Source of the DNA: Linyphia triangularis
Taxonomy: Eukaryota > Arthropoda > Arachnida > Araneae > Linyphiidae
Assembly: GCA_963978545.1 (NCBI GenBank)
Contig: OZ021722.1
Location: 39,635,365-39,699,364 of the forward strand
DNA: 64,000 bases
Reading direction: 5' to 3'
The notes under the pieces: generated by a model
What the model saw: the letters and a program-made list of their open reading frames with translations, nothing else
Database searches by the model: none
Told to the model about the DNA's origin: nothing
In this document: positions 1-10,931 of the stretch, one piece after another
Layout: each line of letters starts with the position of its first letter
How positions within the stretch are numbered: position 1 is the first letter of the stretch
Translations under genes and position numbers: made by a program

Positions 1-150
1 GCTTCTAGACCGCGAGGTTGCGGGTTCGAGTCCCGTGTAGGCATGGGTGTTTGTAAATGTATGTTGGCTTGTCTAATGACGAAAGTTTCGGCGCATCATA
101 GCCCTCGTGTTGCTGACGGCGCCAGATAATCTGAATACAACCAACCAACC
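1..150 (+). repeat. tRNA-derived SINE family A, copy 1 (5' end cut by window edge)
   Basis: The copy opens inside the tRNA-like head, with a B-box-like GGTTCGAGTCC at about 23-33. The tRNA-unrelated body follows (GGCATGGGTGTTTGTAAATG onward) and the copy ends in an ACAACCAACCAACC tail. Seven further copies of this body occur in the window (9464, 17268, 17720, 18822, 19329, 32165, 39926). The A box and 5' target duplication lie outside the window. Confidence 0.9.
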
Positions 151-184
151 ATTGCAAACATCATAAAAAAAATACACCTTTATT

Positions 185-388
185 AACACGCTTTTATTAG
201 TTTCACCTGTATGTTTGTAACCGACTCTTTTGGGCTCGATTTTGCCCTACTTTGAGCGATCAAATTTGATTCAAACTTTGCACACTTGTCAAAGATCGAT
301 GACAATACAATAATTCAATAAGTTTGTCGCTTTATCACAAGGATTAGCTCGTGTTGCCCTTGCGCCTTTAAATTCCAACCAACCAACC
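185..388 (+). repeat. Putative second repeat/SINE unit ending in an AACC tail
   Basis: The stretch ends in GTTGCCCTTGCGCC, an A/T-rich spacer and AACCAACCAACC. The same 3' end recurs at 30258-30311, and part of it appears in reverse near 2740. The tail resembles that of SINE family A, but the body differs. The 5' limit is uncertain and no tRNA-like head is visible. Confidence 0.4.
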
Positions 389-667
389 TTCTCAGGAATC
401 GAACCCTGGTGTGCCGTTTGAAAGATTTGTTGTGGGAACGACGGTTATACAAAGCCTGTTTTTTTAGTCGCATTATCCTTACCAGGATCTTCAGGATTAG
501 TGATTTTTCATATTCAGAGACACGGTATTGTTTTGTGCCAAGTAATACAGCGTGTACTAAGGCATACACACATGACTTAAATTTGAGCCAAGCATATGAC
601 TATTGGCAGGAACAACTGGAGAGTGTTATACACTTAACTAAAAAAAATTTATAGTTTACAAAAAAAA

Positions 668-1070
668 ATAGTTTAAAAAACTAAAAAACACGCTTTAATA
701 GAAAACCAAACTAAAAAGTAGAAAATAATTAATAGTTTAAAAAACTAAAAAACACGCTTTAATAGAAAAGTGAACTAAAAAGTAGAAAATAATTTTAAAT
801 AAGTTTAAAATAAGAATAAAGTGATTAACAAGAAATATTTATTTTATCCTAAAAAAAACATGGGGTGCTTGATGTCAATTGTTGTAAATATTTAATGACA
901 GATATTGGTAAAAGTAGAGCCATTATGAAAATATCTTAAAAAGCACCCCATGCTTTTTTACGATAAAATAAATATTTCTTGTTAATCACTATTCTTATTT
1001 AAAATTATTTTCTACTTTTTAGTTCACTTTTCTATTAAAGCATGTTTTTTAGTTTTTTAAACTATTAATT
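668..1070. mobile_element. Palindromic AT-rich MITE with long terminal inverted repeats
   Basis: Arms of about 130-140 bp (728-870 and 938-1070) are inverted copies of each other. Shared blocks include AAAAAACACGCTTTAATAG, the reverse complement of TCTACTTTTTAGTTCACTTT, and ATGGGGTGCTT next to the loop. The outer left arm is also duplicated directly (668-727 and 728-790). No coding capacity is seen. The target duplication is obscured by AT-rich flanks, so the superfamily is unassigned. Confidence 0.75.
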
Positions 1071-2473
1071 ATTTTTAATGACTAATCGCATAGCAAGGAT
1101 AAAAACAAAATTCGTTCGTTTTTATTCAAATTGCTTTTTATTTTGCAATATGATTACTTGTAATCTAACAAGTTATTATTAAACATGTTTTCTAAATAAA
1201 GGCAAATAAATATTTCCATAGTTCAACTACTACATATGGTTTGGAATTCCGTTGAAGAATAATAAAACAACTTTTCAGAAATTGACTATAATATTTATAT
1301 TCCTTTTTGAATTCCATATCAAATTCTTCTCAAATTTGTTGAACTGTCTTGATGCGGTATAAAAACTGTTATTCTGTATTATTACAGCAATAAAGCGCTG
1401 ATCAGGTTTGTAATATTTCTAAAGTACTTGGAATTCGAATTTCTCAAAATAGTAAATCGACTAGAAATGTTTTCTTTTCTTATTATTCCTGAAGTGTGGT
1501 GTGGAAATTGTGACTTGGTCAATAGGGTATTTGACACCATCAACAAATAATTACCAAATGCGGCATATTTATAGTATTTAACGAAATAATAATAATGCAA
1601 GCAGTTTTAACTCGAAATAATTGCTCAAATTTTCATAAATCAAATTTTAAAAATTGCTTTTCTGAGCGCCTCGTCACGTGATCAGAAACACTGGGATAAA
1701 CTCCTCTGCAGACTGTGACGTCAATGTTGACCACATTTGTAAGCAAACAGTTTCATACGTTTATTTTAAAACTTGGTTCATCTCTTTTCCTACTATATGA
1801 TAAATTATGACTATTGAAGGTAACTTTTAGGAAATATTTATTTAAAAAATTGTTAATGGAACATTGAAAGACGGTTTTGTTCGAATTTCGAATCACATTT
1901 CGAATTTACCCAAAATAGATGCTTTGATGGTGAGGTTCTTTTTCAAGTCAAGCTCAGAATTTTATTCTGCAGAGTTTAGAAATGGTAAAATATTTGTGTA
2001 AGTATCAACAATTCTCACAGTTCTTATAATTAGAAAAGCAACAACAACACTTTTACAGTTATAATAATCATAAAAACATTAGAATAAAAAAAAATTTTAA
2101 AAAAAGCAAAAAAAAGCAATTACTATAATACGCTGAATACTGTTAAAACGGAGTGAAAAGGAACAATTTTCAACTTTCAAAGTAAAAATAGAGTGTAATA
2201 ATATCATTAACGAACATATTTTTGACTTAGGAACGTGGGTCTTACCTTCTTCTATAATGATCAAGCCCAAAAATGTTGGAAAAAACGTGACTTGCATTTA
2301 TTTTGATTTTTTTCATGTTGTTCCGATTCACCCCGCAGAAAGGGGATGAAACGGAACACTCGTTATAATTTATTGCAGATATTATTTAAAAAAAGACAAA
2401 AAGGTGAAAAAGACAAGTAATAATGCATTGAGGTGAATAGAAACACAAGATTATCATAAACAAAATCCTTTAA
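1071..2473. other. Anonymous AT-rich DNA
   Basis: I see no gene, splice-bordered exon or structured repeat. One GTGACGTCA-containing patch (about 1710) resembles patches at 3365 and 20700. The short open frames here have no recognisable domain. Confidence 0.5.
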
Positions 2474-2917
2474 CCTTTAACCCTTTATCTACTGACAGTA
2501 CTTATAAGTCCAGTCATTGTACTGCATTTCTCATGGTACTGTACTGATTTAAATGCTTTGAAACCCATAGGGACTTTGAAGTCCACTTCTATGAAGTTTG
2601 TTCTTCACCTATTGAATGACAGCACAAGATTGCTTCTTTTTGGAAACATTAAGTATTTAAAAGATATAGTAAAAATTTAAAAAAAATTCAGTAAATAAAG
2701 GGTTAACTGCTGTGATTGGGTGGTTTGATCTTTTTTGGCGCAAGGGCAACACGTGGTTCATACTGCTCCAAAAAATTTGGTGAAGATCAATTTAAAATTT
2801 CAATAACAAAGAATTGGAAAAATTAATTTAAAGTCAAAGATTAAATATTTTAGGGGATTGGAAGCATTCTACAAAAAATGACTCGCGGTCTGTCAGACCG
2901 CATACTGTAATTAAAGG
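2474..2917. mobile_element. Outer piggyBac-type MITE, interrupted by a second MITE
   Basis: The element is bounded by TTAA at 2470-2473 and 2918-2921. Short termini match: CCTTTAA at the left, and CCTTTAA when the right end is read in reverse. Its left terminus contains a TTAA (2477-2480) that became the target of the inner MITE at 2481-2702. Without that insert it would be about 218 bp. The inverted repeat is short, so this call is weaker than the inner one. Confidence 0.5.
2481..2702. mobile_element. piggyBac-type MITE (222 bp)
   Basis: It is flanked by exact TTAA duplications at 2477-2480 and 2703-2706. The terminal inverted repeat is about 15 bp: CCCTTTATCTACTGA at the left and CCCTTTATTTACTGA in reverse at the right. 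No coding capacity. TTAA targets and a CCC-start terminus are hallmarks of piggyBac-type elements. Confidence 0.8.
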
Positions 2918-2921
2918 TTAA

Positions 2922-3801
2922 TATGACAGATAAAAAAAAATTTGTCAAAACAATTCATGTAAACAAAACAAATATTTTGGTTTCAAATTTACCAAAAAAA
3001 AATTAAAAAAAATCGATATTTCAATAGTGCATCAGTACTTAAACTTAATATTGTGTAGTTAAAACATTTAAAAGAATTAAATAAAGTATTACTTGCATCA
3101 AAATGATTTTCACAGAAGTGAATCGTAGTCTGTGGTGAAAACTAAGTTGATTCTCTTTTAGCAAGATTTAACCACTTTTTTTGTATGTCTGCTTTCCTGG
3201 GCGCATGTGTAAACAACTATTCTGGAGTTTTAATCGAAGTACTTGTACACAAGGGTACTGTATAATACCAATACCGGTGAGACATTTCTTGGAACGAAAT
3301 CAAAAGAAAAACACATTTCGCGCTAGAAACTCACTCGCGATTGCTATGTTGTTTATGCAAGATTGACGTCACACAGTCAGATGGGTTTTTGAGCAGCGTT
3401 TTAGGGGCAGGGCTTCTACTTGCATTTTAAAATGAATTTTTAGTGTTTTGCGGCATTATTTTGAAAAAAGAAAAAATACGTGTCTTTTATTTTGTGCATA
3501 CCTTTTATTTAAAACATATTTTGAAAATTTGTCAAATACCCTATTACGTGTACACTTAAAGGTTGAGGGGTAGTAGTTATCTCATGATAGTGTTCCCATA
3601 TTGGTTGATCAGATTATTTAGTGGCCATCTCATAAGTTTTCTCTGCGAAGCAATTGTAGCAAGAGTTAAAAGGTGACCATAAATAGTGCACCTAGCTTAT
3701 TTTACTTATGAAAAATATCATATATTTGTTTAATCCCACTCAAATGGTTATATGACAAACATACCTTTGCAATCATATAATGTTCATCTTTTCCGTTCCA
3801 G
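2922..3801 (+). other. Anonymous DNA, probably intron upstream of the first visible exon
   Basis: No exon is recognised here. The right edge is a good 3' splice site: a pyrimidine-rich TTCATCTTTTCCGTTCCAG ends at 3801. Because the gene clearly starts further upstream, at least part of this stretch is intron. Confidence 0.5.
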
Positions 3802-4119
3802 AACTACGCCCCCGTAGCTACTCCTTCCCCCAAGTCCAGCCTTCCCACGTCAGGTCGCTCATCAAGCAGTCCTGGTCTCCAATCTGGTCACCTCAAGTTC
3901 AATCCGAGTCCTCAGGACTCGGACGCCCTTTCCACCTCCTCATCTCACAATCCTACCTCCAATCCCCTACTGGACACCATAGGGGCACTCGCCAACTCAA
4001 ATCAAGACTCGGATGACTCAGACTTGGACATTGTGTACCAGCAACTGAGGTATAGGGGCAGGCAGAGGAAACCGGAGCAGATGAGGATGCGGACGCATAG
4101 GACACACAGACATCACCAA
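3802..4119 (+). CDS. Exon a of the unidentified multi-exon gene (phase 0 to 0)
   Basis: The exon is 318 nt with an acceptor ending TTCCGTTCCAG and donor CAA|GTGAGT. The open frame starts NYAPVATPSPKSS and ends RTHRTHRHHQ. No in-frame ATG sits near its start, consistent with an internal exon. The overlapping frame starting MFIFSVPELRP runs across the acceptor and is a shadow. Confidence 0.82.
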
Positions 4120-7100
4120 GTGAGTGCGACAGTAGTATAATAATATGTAGTTTGGTTAATGAAGCGGAATTTCGTAGGTCCGTAGGTGTTGTGTGCTGTG
4201 TTTATAGTACAAAAACAAAGTAACACCACAACAATATTTATGATTTTTATTTTCAATTACCCATATGTTAACATAAGATAATAAAAGTAGTGTTTTCGGT
4301 AAAAAAAAAATCTTTTGTATTCCTCCACGTTTGGTCTAGAGAAAATGCTTGCCTGTCTGTCTGCGTGTATATCGTCAACATAACTCTCGAACGAATTGAT
4401 CTAATGTACAAATTTGGTGTACATGTTAAAGGGTAGCCATGGGATCTGCCATTAAGGTTTTAGTCAACATGGTGCATGCGCAAAACATTAAAATATCATG
4501 TTTTTCAGCAATAATTAAAAAACGACTTAAGTGATTTCGATCAGAATCTCTAAGGTAATGCCTTTTAAGGTGTTCTAAACATCCTTACATTCGAAATTCC
4601 CTTAAAAATGCTATAAAAGTGTAAAAATTTTAAAAACGAGTGTCTTTAACACAGAGTTACCTTTCTTTGAGCGTCGCTCAACAACAACCGTTTTCCCCTA
4701 TCCTCTACTTCACTAACAGGAAAGGATAATGTAAGAATTATCGCCAAAAACTGTCCATTTTTTCAAATAAATAATATCACAATTCCATGACAAATTTAAA
4801 TATAGTGACCAGTATTATAGTGAAATTGAAAGTTGTGCAAAGTTCCACACACCTAGTTTTTAATAATTTGGAAAGCTGTGTAGTAGAGCCGCATAAAAAA
4901 AAAATTGTATTGTGTTTGATTGCATTTTCCCCACCAAAATTCAGTAAGATCAGAAATTAAGCTATAAAACGCTTCAATGCGTACAGTAATTCAGTTCGAT
5001 GTAGTTAATAAATCTTCGTTCTGGCCAATTACTGGTCAACGTCTTTATACACCATAAGCATATCCATTCATGTTGATGTCAAACAGAGACTACCCTATTC
5101 TCCAGACCTGTCACGGATTGCTTGCAGTGCGTTTTTTTCTGTTTGATGTAGGGTTCGTAATCGCATAAACTCGTATATAGATACAACTCGTATTGAAGCA
5201 ATCACTGAGAGAGATTGGTTACAGCAGAAGGCAATAGGTTATTAGTGCTTCAACGCAGTATTTGCTTGGCAGCGATAAAATCGGATGTCCTTATTGTCAA
5301 TGATGACACCTCCTAATAAATTTTGAATTAACCCTTTGGGTACATTTGACGAGTGGGACTCGACATCTGCTTACTTGGGCGAAGTTAAAGTGGACGAGTC
5401 TGACTCGTCATCCGCCCATCCAAATCCGTCACATGGGCATAAAAATCTTCAAATTCAGTACTCAAAGGGTTAAAGGTGGTTATGCGCACGAAAAGTATTG
5501 GTACTTGGTAATACTGCAGTTTCAGAACCATCATTTGATCTAGCCTTTGCAAATGAAATAAACGAAAGAGGGTGCGCCGTTTTCTTATTTCAATGATTGG
5601 AATGAACTGAGGATTAGAAATGGAAAACGACCTAAATACCAAAAAAATCAAAAATCTTTTTTTATTTACTGAAAAATTTCCTCAAGACCAAGCTAAACAA
5701 AGTGGAGAGCGCCCAAAGTGCGAACTCCAGTAACAATAGTTCAAATTCAATCTGGTTCTAAATCGTAACCTAGAGCACCAATGTGAGTGTTTTTCATTTT
5801 TCGGCTCTCGAAAAAAAATGTATTTTTTGGACTTAGGCCGTTTTCTATTTCTAGTCCTCAACTAATTAAGTGTGCAACAACTTGTAATTCTCTTGTTTTT
5901 TGAAAATTCTCAAAAATATCTTTCAAAATGGGACTCACACTATCTTCCTACACATTCCAGGTTGCGAGCAGTGACCCAGAGTCAATCGGCTACGCGGGCT
6001 CCAATTCCATCGATAGTGGATACAAGAGCTTGTGTGCGACACCAGAGGTCTCGGACAGCCTAAGCGCACCAGAAGTGAGGCGCAGCGCTTCGGACGTGAG
6101 CGCTTCAGACTCGTCGACCACTTCTGGTAGGCCGAGAAGCCTTGATGGACAGGATGGCAAGTCGACTAAAATCAAGATGGGGACGCGGTCGGTGGCCGGG
6201 AAATTAAAACCCATGTCACCGAGGCATGCCCCTGCCACTGCTGCCATGAATGACGTCACCCTTGACCACCTCATGTATTTGAGGCAATCGCTGAGGAAAG
6301 GTAATGAAGCGGAAGAGTTTGAATGCTTAGGTTATGTACTATTTCTAAAATACAAGATCCGGCTATTAATTTCCAGGACTGACGCAACTGTAGGAGAACG
6401 AAAAGCCGGAAAATGGCGCTAATGATTGCATATTGAAGAGCATTTTCTTGCGCATGTGCAGTGCAATATGCGCCATTCTGAAGTAAGTGGTTCTCGTGGA
6501 AAGGCGCATTAAAACGTAGCTCTTAAACTCCTGTTGTCGAAGTGAAAATGGAGCAAAGAATTAACATTAAATTTTGCTTCAAATTGGGCAAGACAGCTGC
6601 GGAAACCTACGAAATGTTAAAACAAGTTTACGGCGAGGAAGCATTATCCCGCTCAAGAACTTTTGAATGGTTTAAACGCTTTCGGGACGGGCGAGAAAGC
6701 GTTGAAGATTATCCACACACAGGTCGGCCGCAGTCCGTACGCACGCCGGATGCAATTGAAAAAGTTCGCGATTAGGTGAAATGTGATCGTCGATTGACTA
6801 TTCGAGTACACGCCAATGAATTGAACATGGACAAAGAGACGGTTCGGCGAATTTTGACGCAAGACCTAGGCAAACGCAAGATTTGATCCAGATTCGTTTC
6901 TCACCATTTAAGGGACGAACAAAAGCAATTGAGACTGGACGCATGTGGCGAACTTATCGACAACGCTGATACTGACCCTGCGTACCTGGATAGGATACCC
7001 AATTTGAAGCAAAATTTAATGTTAATTCTTTGCTCCATTTTCACTTCGACAACAGGAATTTAAGAGCTACGTTTTAATGCGCCTTTCCACGAGAACCACT

Positions 7101-10100
7101 TACTTCAGAATGGCGCCGATTGTACTGCACATGCACAAGAAAACGCTCTTCAATATACAGTCATTAGCGCCATCTTCCTACTTTTCGTTCTCCTACAGTT
7201 ACGTCAGTCCTGGAAATTAATAGCCGGACCTTGTAGTTAACTTGTTAACTTCGACTGTGTAATGCATACGATAGAACACTTTATTCGCAGTCCATGCAAC
7301 TTTACCCTTACATTTCAGATCGATCTTCTCCGATCGACTCCATTCCTTCGTCTGCTACATCCAGCACTTTCCGCGATAGTGACCTCTCTCCGCGCACCCT
7401 CCCCGACGATGAGTGGCGAGAGAGCAGTCCCCGACCTCCTCCATACCCTTTTCGGCCGACCAGTGCCTCCTCATCTTCTCCCGACACATACACGAGGAAT
7501 TCCTCGAGGGGTTGTTCCTCCACAGTGGACCAGGAAGGAGGAGGGGAGAGCTCCTCGGATTTTCTGCTGAGCGGAGTGGAGTACTATGATCTAGAGAGCA
7601 TACAAGAGTTCCCTACACACAACTACGTCACCATGATGCACGAGGAGAAGACGAGGTGCGCTAGAATGGTCTCGGGTATGGAATGCGTCGTTTTTTATTA
7701 TAATTATTAAGGATCCATATGAAAATTGTAAACCTAATACAGTGCAATTCATAATCTGAAGGACAACAGTTATCCATATCACAAAATTAAATAAAAAAAA
7801 ACTTGAGCTTTTATAACATATATATTGTTTAAATTGGCAATCAGACACGCTCAGCATATTTATATCACCATTCTTTTTCAAATGAAATAACATTAATAAC
7901 AAGAAAATCGACATTTGTAAAATGATAAACATAGTTCAGTTTTAAATCATGGAAATTATTCGCTAAGTTAATATTTTTGGTTCGCGATGGATATTGTTTT
8001 TCCGAGACTGCCATTTTCTCAGCCGTACTGCAGACAAGTCCTTTCAACATAGTTCGTATGTTAAAAAAAAAAAAAAAAAAAAACTTGAAAAGTGCTTGAA
8101 AAAAAAAAACACCTATTAATTTTCAAGTGCTTGAAAACCTTGATTTTTTTTAAAAATATGTTTATAGTGCTTGAAAACCTTGATTTTTTTTAAAAATATG
8201 TTTATAGTGCTTGAATTTTATTTTATTTTCAAAAAATATAGCCTCTTAAAAATGTTGGTCAACAAAATGTGCTAAATCTTTCGAATTTAGCTAAGCCAAT
8301 CAGCAACAAAGAAACCAGCGTGATTGAACAATTATCAAACAATTCTTCTTCAAACAGTTATGAATTCAATTTTGGACAAAAAAAAAAAAAAAATTAAGTT
8401 TTCAGATTGTGTAACTATAAAAATATTTGTGTTTAATCGATTTCAACATGCATTATTTACCAATATTTTAAATTTTTTTTAGTGTATTTGTTTTGATAAT
8501 GCATCCTGGAAAAGTGTTTCAGAATTCTTTGAATTTTTTCTCCTTCAAGTGTACGAACCATGTTCAAATAATCAGGATTAAGTGCATTCCATACATCATG
8601 AACTTGCTCTTCAAGCTCTGTCAATCAGGCATATTGCTTTCCATTTAAATAAACTTTTTTTTCATACATATCTTGGAATGTTTTCTATAACATTTAAATC
8701 TGTTGAAATCGGAAAGTATGCGTAGGGCTTGATTTTTGAATCTTCAAACTACTTTTTAATCATTGGAAGTGTGGCCTAATGCACCTTCTTGATAAATGTT
8801 TTTACCTCTTAAAAATGAACAATATATTAAAAATTGTAAGTCCGAAATTCTGAGATACTGTTGTATGTGCGTTGTTTTAAATACAAGCTCTACATCAAGT
8901 TTTTCCACTAAACAAAATTGTATTGCAGAACATAATAGATTCACCCTTCAAATTCTTGCTTAAAATCAGATACTTTTCCCAGACCTTAAATTATGACAAT
9001 TTTAATCGTTGAGCCCATTCAAATTGAAACGTTCACCAGAAATTATATTTTCCCAATTTACATTATCTTCCATACATTTTAATACTGCCTCTCTACACAT
9101 AGGTTCGTTTTTTCCCCTTCAATTTTACATTATTTCACTATATTGCACTTTTCGAAACTCGTGTCAAATTTGAACTTGAAACATTTTTACTCAAAAGTCC
9201 GTAATTCAGGAAGCATACTTTTTTTTTTTCAAAAAGCAGCCGTGATATTTTTAGACTACTTAGGTTTCACACTAATTCATTTTTGTACTGAACTATTTGC
9301 TCCTCTTTTCATAACATTTTCAACAGCACATTTAAAACTTTGAATAACTTTACTAGTACAGCATATTAACTTACCAATGTTACGCAAATTCTACACTTTT
9401 CGAAAAGTTTCGATTTCTTTTAATTGCAGTTTATATTAAACTAATACTGTTATTAGTATGGTTGGTTGTTTTCAGATTATCTGGCGCCGTCAGCAACACG
9501 AGAGCTATAATGCGCCGAAACATTCGTCATTTGACAAGCCAACATACATTTACAAACACCCATGCTTAACACGGGACTCGAACCCGCAACCTCGCGGTCT
9601 AGAAGCTAGCACGCTAACCACTATACCGTTTGGTCGGCCATCATTAGTATGGTTAGCTCTGTTTCACTACGTGTGGATAATCCACGAATAGGAAAGTTTT
9701 CCGAGCACAAAACGGTATCATGATGTATGAGAAAGGGACGTGCAACTGATTTTTGCGCATGTTGAAATGAATTATGCTCCAACCACGCTTTTTTAGCTGT
9801 CGAGATTTCGTATAGTTTCACGTGACCTTTTTATATAGTTTCACGTGAAGAATTTGTCTCAACTGATACTGTCACTATCTCTTGAAAGTGTACCTGTAAT
9901 GTTTAGCTCACAAAAGCTTTCTGCCTTGCAGATATGTTACCTCATAATTTCTCAGTTAGCACCAAATGCCCCGCTAAAGCAAAATGGTATTCTTATATAC
10001 AGATTTAATTCTAAGTATGCCAGTGTCTTATAGAACATGCTAATAAGGAATTAATACCACCCGTACTCATTTTTCTTCCTCAGCCCCAAGATGTTCGGAG

Positions 10101-10931
10101 CCCCTCACCGAGCGCCAATTAAGTTCCTTGTACAGAAAAAGAAGCGAGTCCACCCAGTCAGTAGACGGGGACATTTCTAGGCCACACCACCACCAGAACA
10201 TCTACGGTATGGCTGGGCACCCCTCCCGTCCCGCCAGGAACTCAGCCAAGGCTCTGTCCTCCCGCCACCACAGCAGACAGCACCACGCCACCGACTCCAA
10301 ACTGACTGAAGCAGCCATCCGCGTTCTGGAGATGATAGAGGATTTCAGAATGGAAGAGGCCATGACTCGATCCGGGAGAATGCTTCCTTACCAAGCGGAA
10401 CATCTCCAGGGAGCCAACCCGTCCGACATTCACCACCACCAACAGACAATTCTACCGCGATACAGGAAGGCGAGCCGAAGACCGGCCTCGACGGGGTCCT
10501 TGATGGAACAGGAGATTGACGCTCGAAGCGTGGCTTCTGCGTCTTCGTATGCGGCGTCTGCCGAGCACCATGTTTACGAGGAAATCATGTACGACTTGGT
10601 GTGTGAGCGAGGGATGGAGAGGGGCATGCCTCCTCCTATCCCTCCAGAAAGGGGCGGCAGGATGGTAAGCAGAAGTCGTCTGCTGCCAGTCGTTCCACCC
10701 CACACGCAACAAGTGCGTCATCATCAACAGGCGTATGCCTCTTCGGTGTGCGTGGATCCTCGCAGGATCATGGTGCGAAGCAGCCACAAGCACAGAAGCA
10801 GCAATATGTACTCAGTGTTGTCAAGCAGTAGTGCGCATGGTAGGAGCAACATGGACAGGTTTGTGGAGATGGAATGGCATCTTGCGCAACAAGACAGGAG
10901 GGACAATCTGCCGCCTGATTTTCCAGTCTAA
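3802..10931 (+). CDS. C-terminal four exons of an unidentified Ser/Pro/His-rich protein
   Basis: Four exons (3802-4119, 5961-6300, 7319-7675, 10084-10931) join in one open frame of 620 codons plus stop; junction phases are 0, 1 and 1 and fit at each border. GC and codon use are much higher than the surroundings. The product is low-complexity: Ser/Pro-rich, then acidic (QDSDDSDLDIV) with a basic Arg/His end in exon 1; IDSGYKSLCATPE in exon 2; Pro-rich patches in exon 3. Exon 4 has a likely helical segment (EAAIRVLEMIEDFRMEEAMT), His/Gln runs, PPPIPPERGG, and a C-terminus DFPV that fits a class II PDZ ligand pattern. No signal peptide, membrane segment or catalytic domain is visible. It reads like the disordered tail of a signalling or junctional scaffold or receptor, but I do not recognise the family. 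The start lies left of the window. Confidence 0.8.
4120..5960 (+). other. Intron a-b (1841 nt)
   Basis: This intron lies between GTGAGT at 4120 and AG at 5959-5960. Apart from the piggyBac MITE at 5332-5469 it is anonymous AT-rich sequence. Around 4340-4460 there is a moderately conserved-looking repeat fragment (CTTGCCTGTCTGTCTGCGTG) that I cannot classify. Confidence 0.7.
5332..5469. mobile_element. piggyBac-type MITE in an intron (138 bp)
   Basis: It is flanked by TTAA at 5328-5331 and 5470-5473. Termini are CCCTTTGGGTAC and, in reverse from the right, CCCTTTGAGTAC. The interior repeats the palindrome-like GACGAGT..GGACTCG and GACGAGTCTGACTCGTC. No coding capacity. Confidence 0.85.
5961..6300 (+). 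CDS. Exon b of the unidentified multi-exon gene (phase 0 to 1)
   Basis: The exon is 340 nt with acceptor CACATTCCAG|GTTGCG and donor GAAAG|GTAATG. It encodes VASSDPESIGYAGSN through LRQSLRK, and the last G starts a codon completed by exon c. The frame is Ser/Asp-rich with scattered Arg/Lys. The open frame continues past the donor only by chance. Confidence 0.85.
6353..7233 (+). mobile_element. Fold-back mariner element in intron b-c
   Basis: The element sits between TA dinucleotides at 6351-6352 and 7234-7235. Its first about 236 bp (6353-6588) are repeated as an inverted copy at the right end (about 6999-7233). The arms start CAAGATCCGGCTATTAATTT and CAAGGTCCGGCTATTAATTT. They include the first codons of a mariner transposase, so the right end is a copy of the left end rather than a normal short mariner terminus. 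The middle carries the rest of the N-terminal half of the transposase and lacks the catalytic domain. It begins 52 nt after the exon b donor. Confidence 0.88.
6542..6985 (+). pseudogene. Truncated mariner transposase (DNA-binding half only)
   Basis: An ATG (6548) opens MEQRINIKFCFKLGKTAAET, then YGEEALSRSRTFEWFKRF and a GRPQSVRT linker. This is the paired helix-turn-helix region found in mariner transposases and SETMAR. A stop at 6773-6775 interrupts it. Recognisable sequence resumes in frame (VKCDRRLTIRVHANELNMDK, then ETVRRILTQDLGKRKI), meets another stop near 6883, and continues to about 6985. All catalytic aspartates are missing because the inverted right arm replaces the 3' half. It cannot encode an active enzyme. 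Confidence 0.88.
7319..7675 (+). CDS. Exon c of the unidentified multi-exon gene (phase 1 to 1)
   Basis: The exon is 357 nt with acceptor CTTACATTTCAG|ATCG and donor CTCGG|GTATGG. It encodes DRSSPIDSIPSSATS through CARMVS. It contains RPPPYPFRP and an acidic EEGGGESSSD-like stretch (EGGGESSSDFLL), then SGVEYYDLESIQEF, whose adjacent tyrosines in acidic context could be phosphorylation sites (inference). Confidence 0.85.
8127..8206 (+). repeat. Two-copy 40-bp tandem repeat
   Basis: The unit beginning GTGCTTGAAAACCTTGATTT is present at 8127-8166 and again at 8167-8206, with a partial third start at 8207. It lies in intron c-d. Confidence 0.85.
8470..9160 (-). pseudogene. Decayed Tc1/mariner-superfamily transposase remnant
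   Basis: Read on the - strand, pieces in all three frames resemble a Tc1-type transposase. In order: ENIISGERFNLNGLN (first catalytic region), QEGALGHTSND (second region, where the usual aspartate is lost), then IKPYAYF and STDLNVIENI (third acidic region). A C-terminal TFPGCIIKTNTLKK follows near 8490-8530. Stops and frameshifts separate every block. No terminal inverted repeats were found, so the ends are approximate. Confidence 0.65.
9464..9642 (-). repeat. tRNA-derived SINE family A, full-length copy 2
   Basis: On the - strand it runs from GCCGACCAAACGGTATAGTG (tRNA-like head with A-box-like TAGTGGTTAGCGTGC and B-box GGTTCGAGTCC) through the body to an AACC-type tail. A 12-bp target duplication ATTAGTATGGTT is present at 9452-9463 and 9643-9654. 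It lies in intron c-d, antisense to the host gene. Confidence 0.93.
10084..10931 (+). CDS. Terminal coding exon d of the unidentified multi-exon gene
   Basis: The exon is 848 nt including the stop, with acceptor CATTTTTCTTCCTCAG at 10083. The first two bases complete an Ala codon from exon c. The frame reads PRCSEPLTERQLSSLYRKRS through NLPPDFPV and stops at 10929-10931. Runs of His and Gln (HHHQ, HHQQ) and Arg-rich segments alternate with one predicted helix. Confidence 0.9.

Larger units (their letters stand above)
7676..10083 (+). other. Intron c-d (2408 nt) with repeats
   Basis: The intron runs from GTATGG at 7676 to CAG at 10083. It holds poly-A runs near 8060-8110, a 40-bp tandem duplication, a decayed Tc1-type transposase on the - strand, and one SINE. 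The remainder is anonymous. Confidence 0.75.

Noticed and set aside
130..150. AACC runs as telomere-like repeats
   Set aside because: Runs are only three or four units, always at the 3' end of a repeat element, and inside duplication-framed insertions.
5385..5651. 88-codon minus-strand frame
   Set aside because: It crosses a piggyBac MITE border and intronic sequence and shows no domain.
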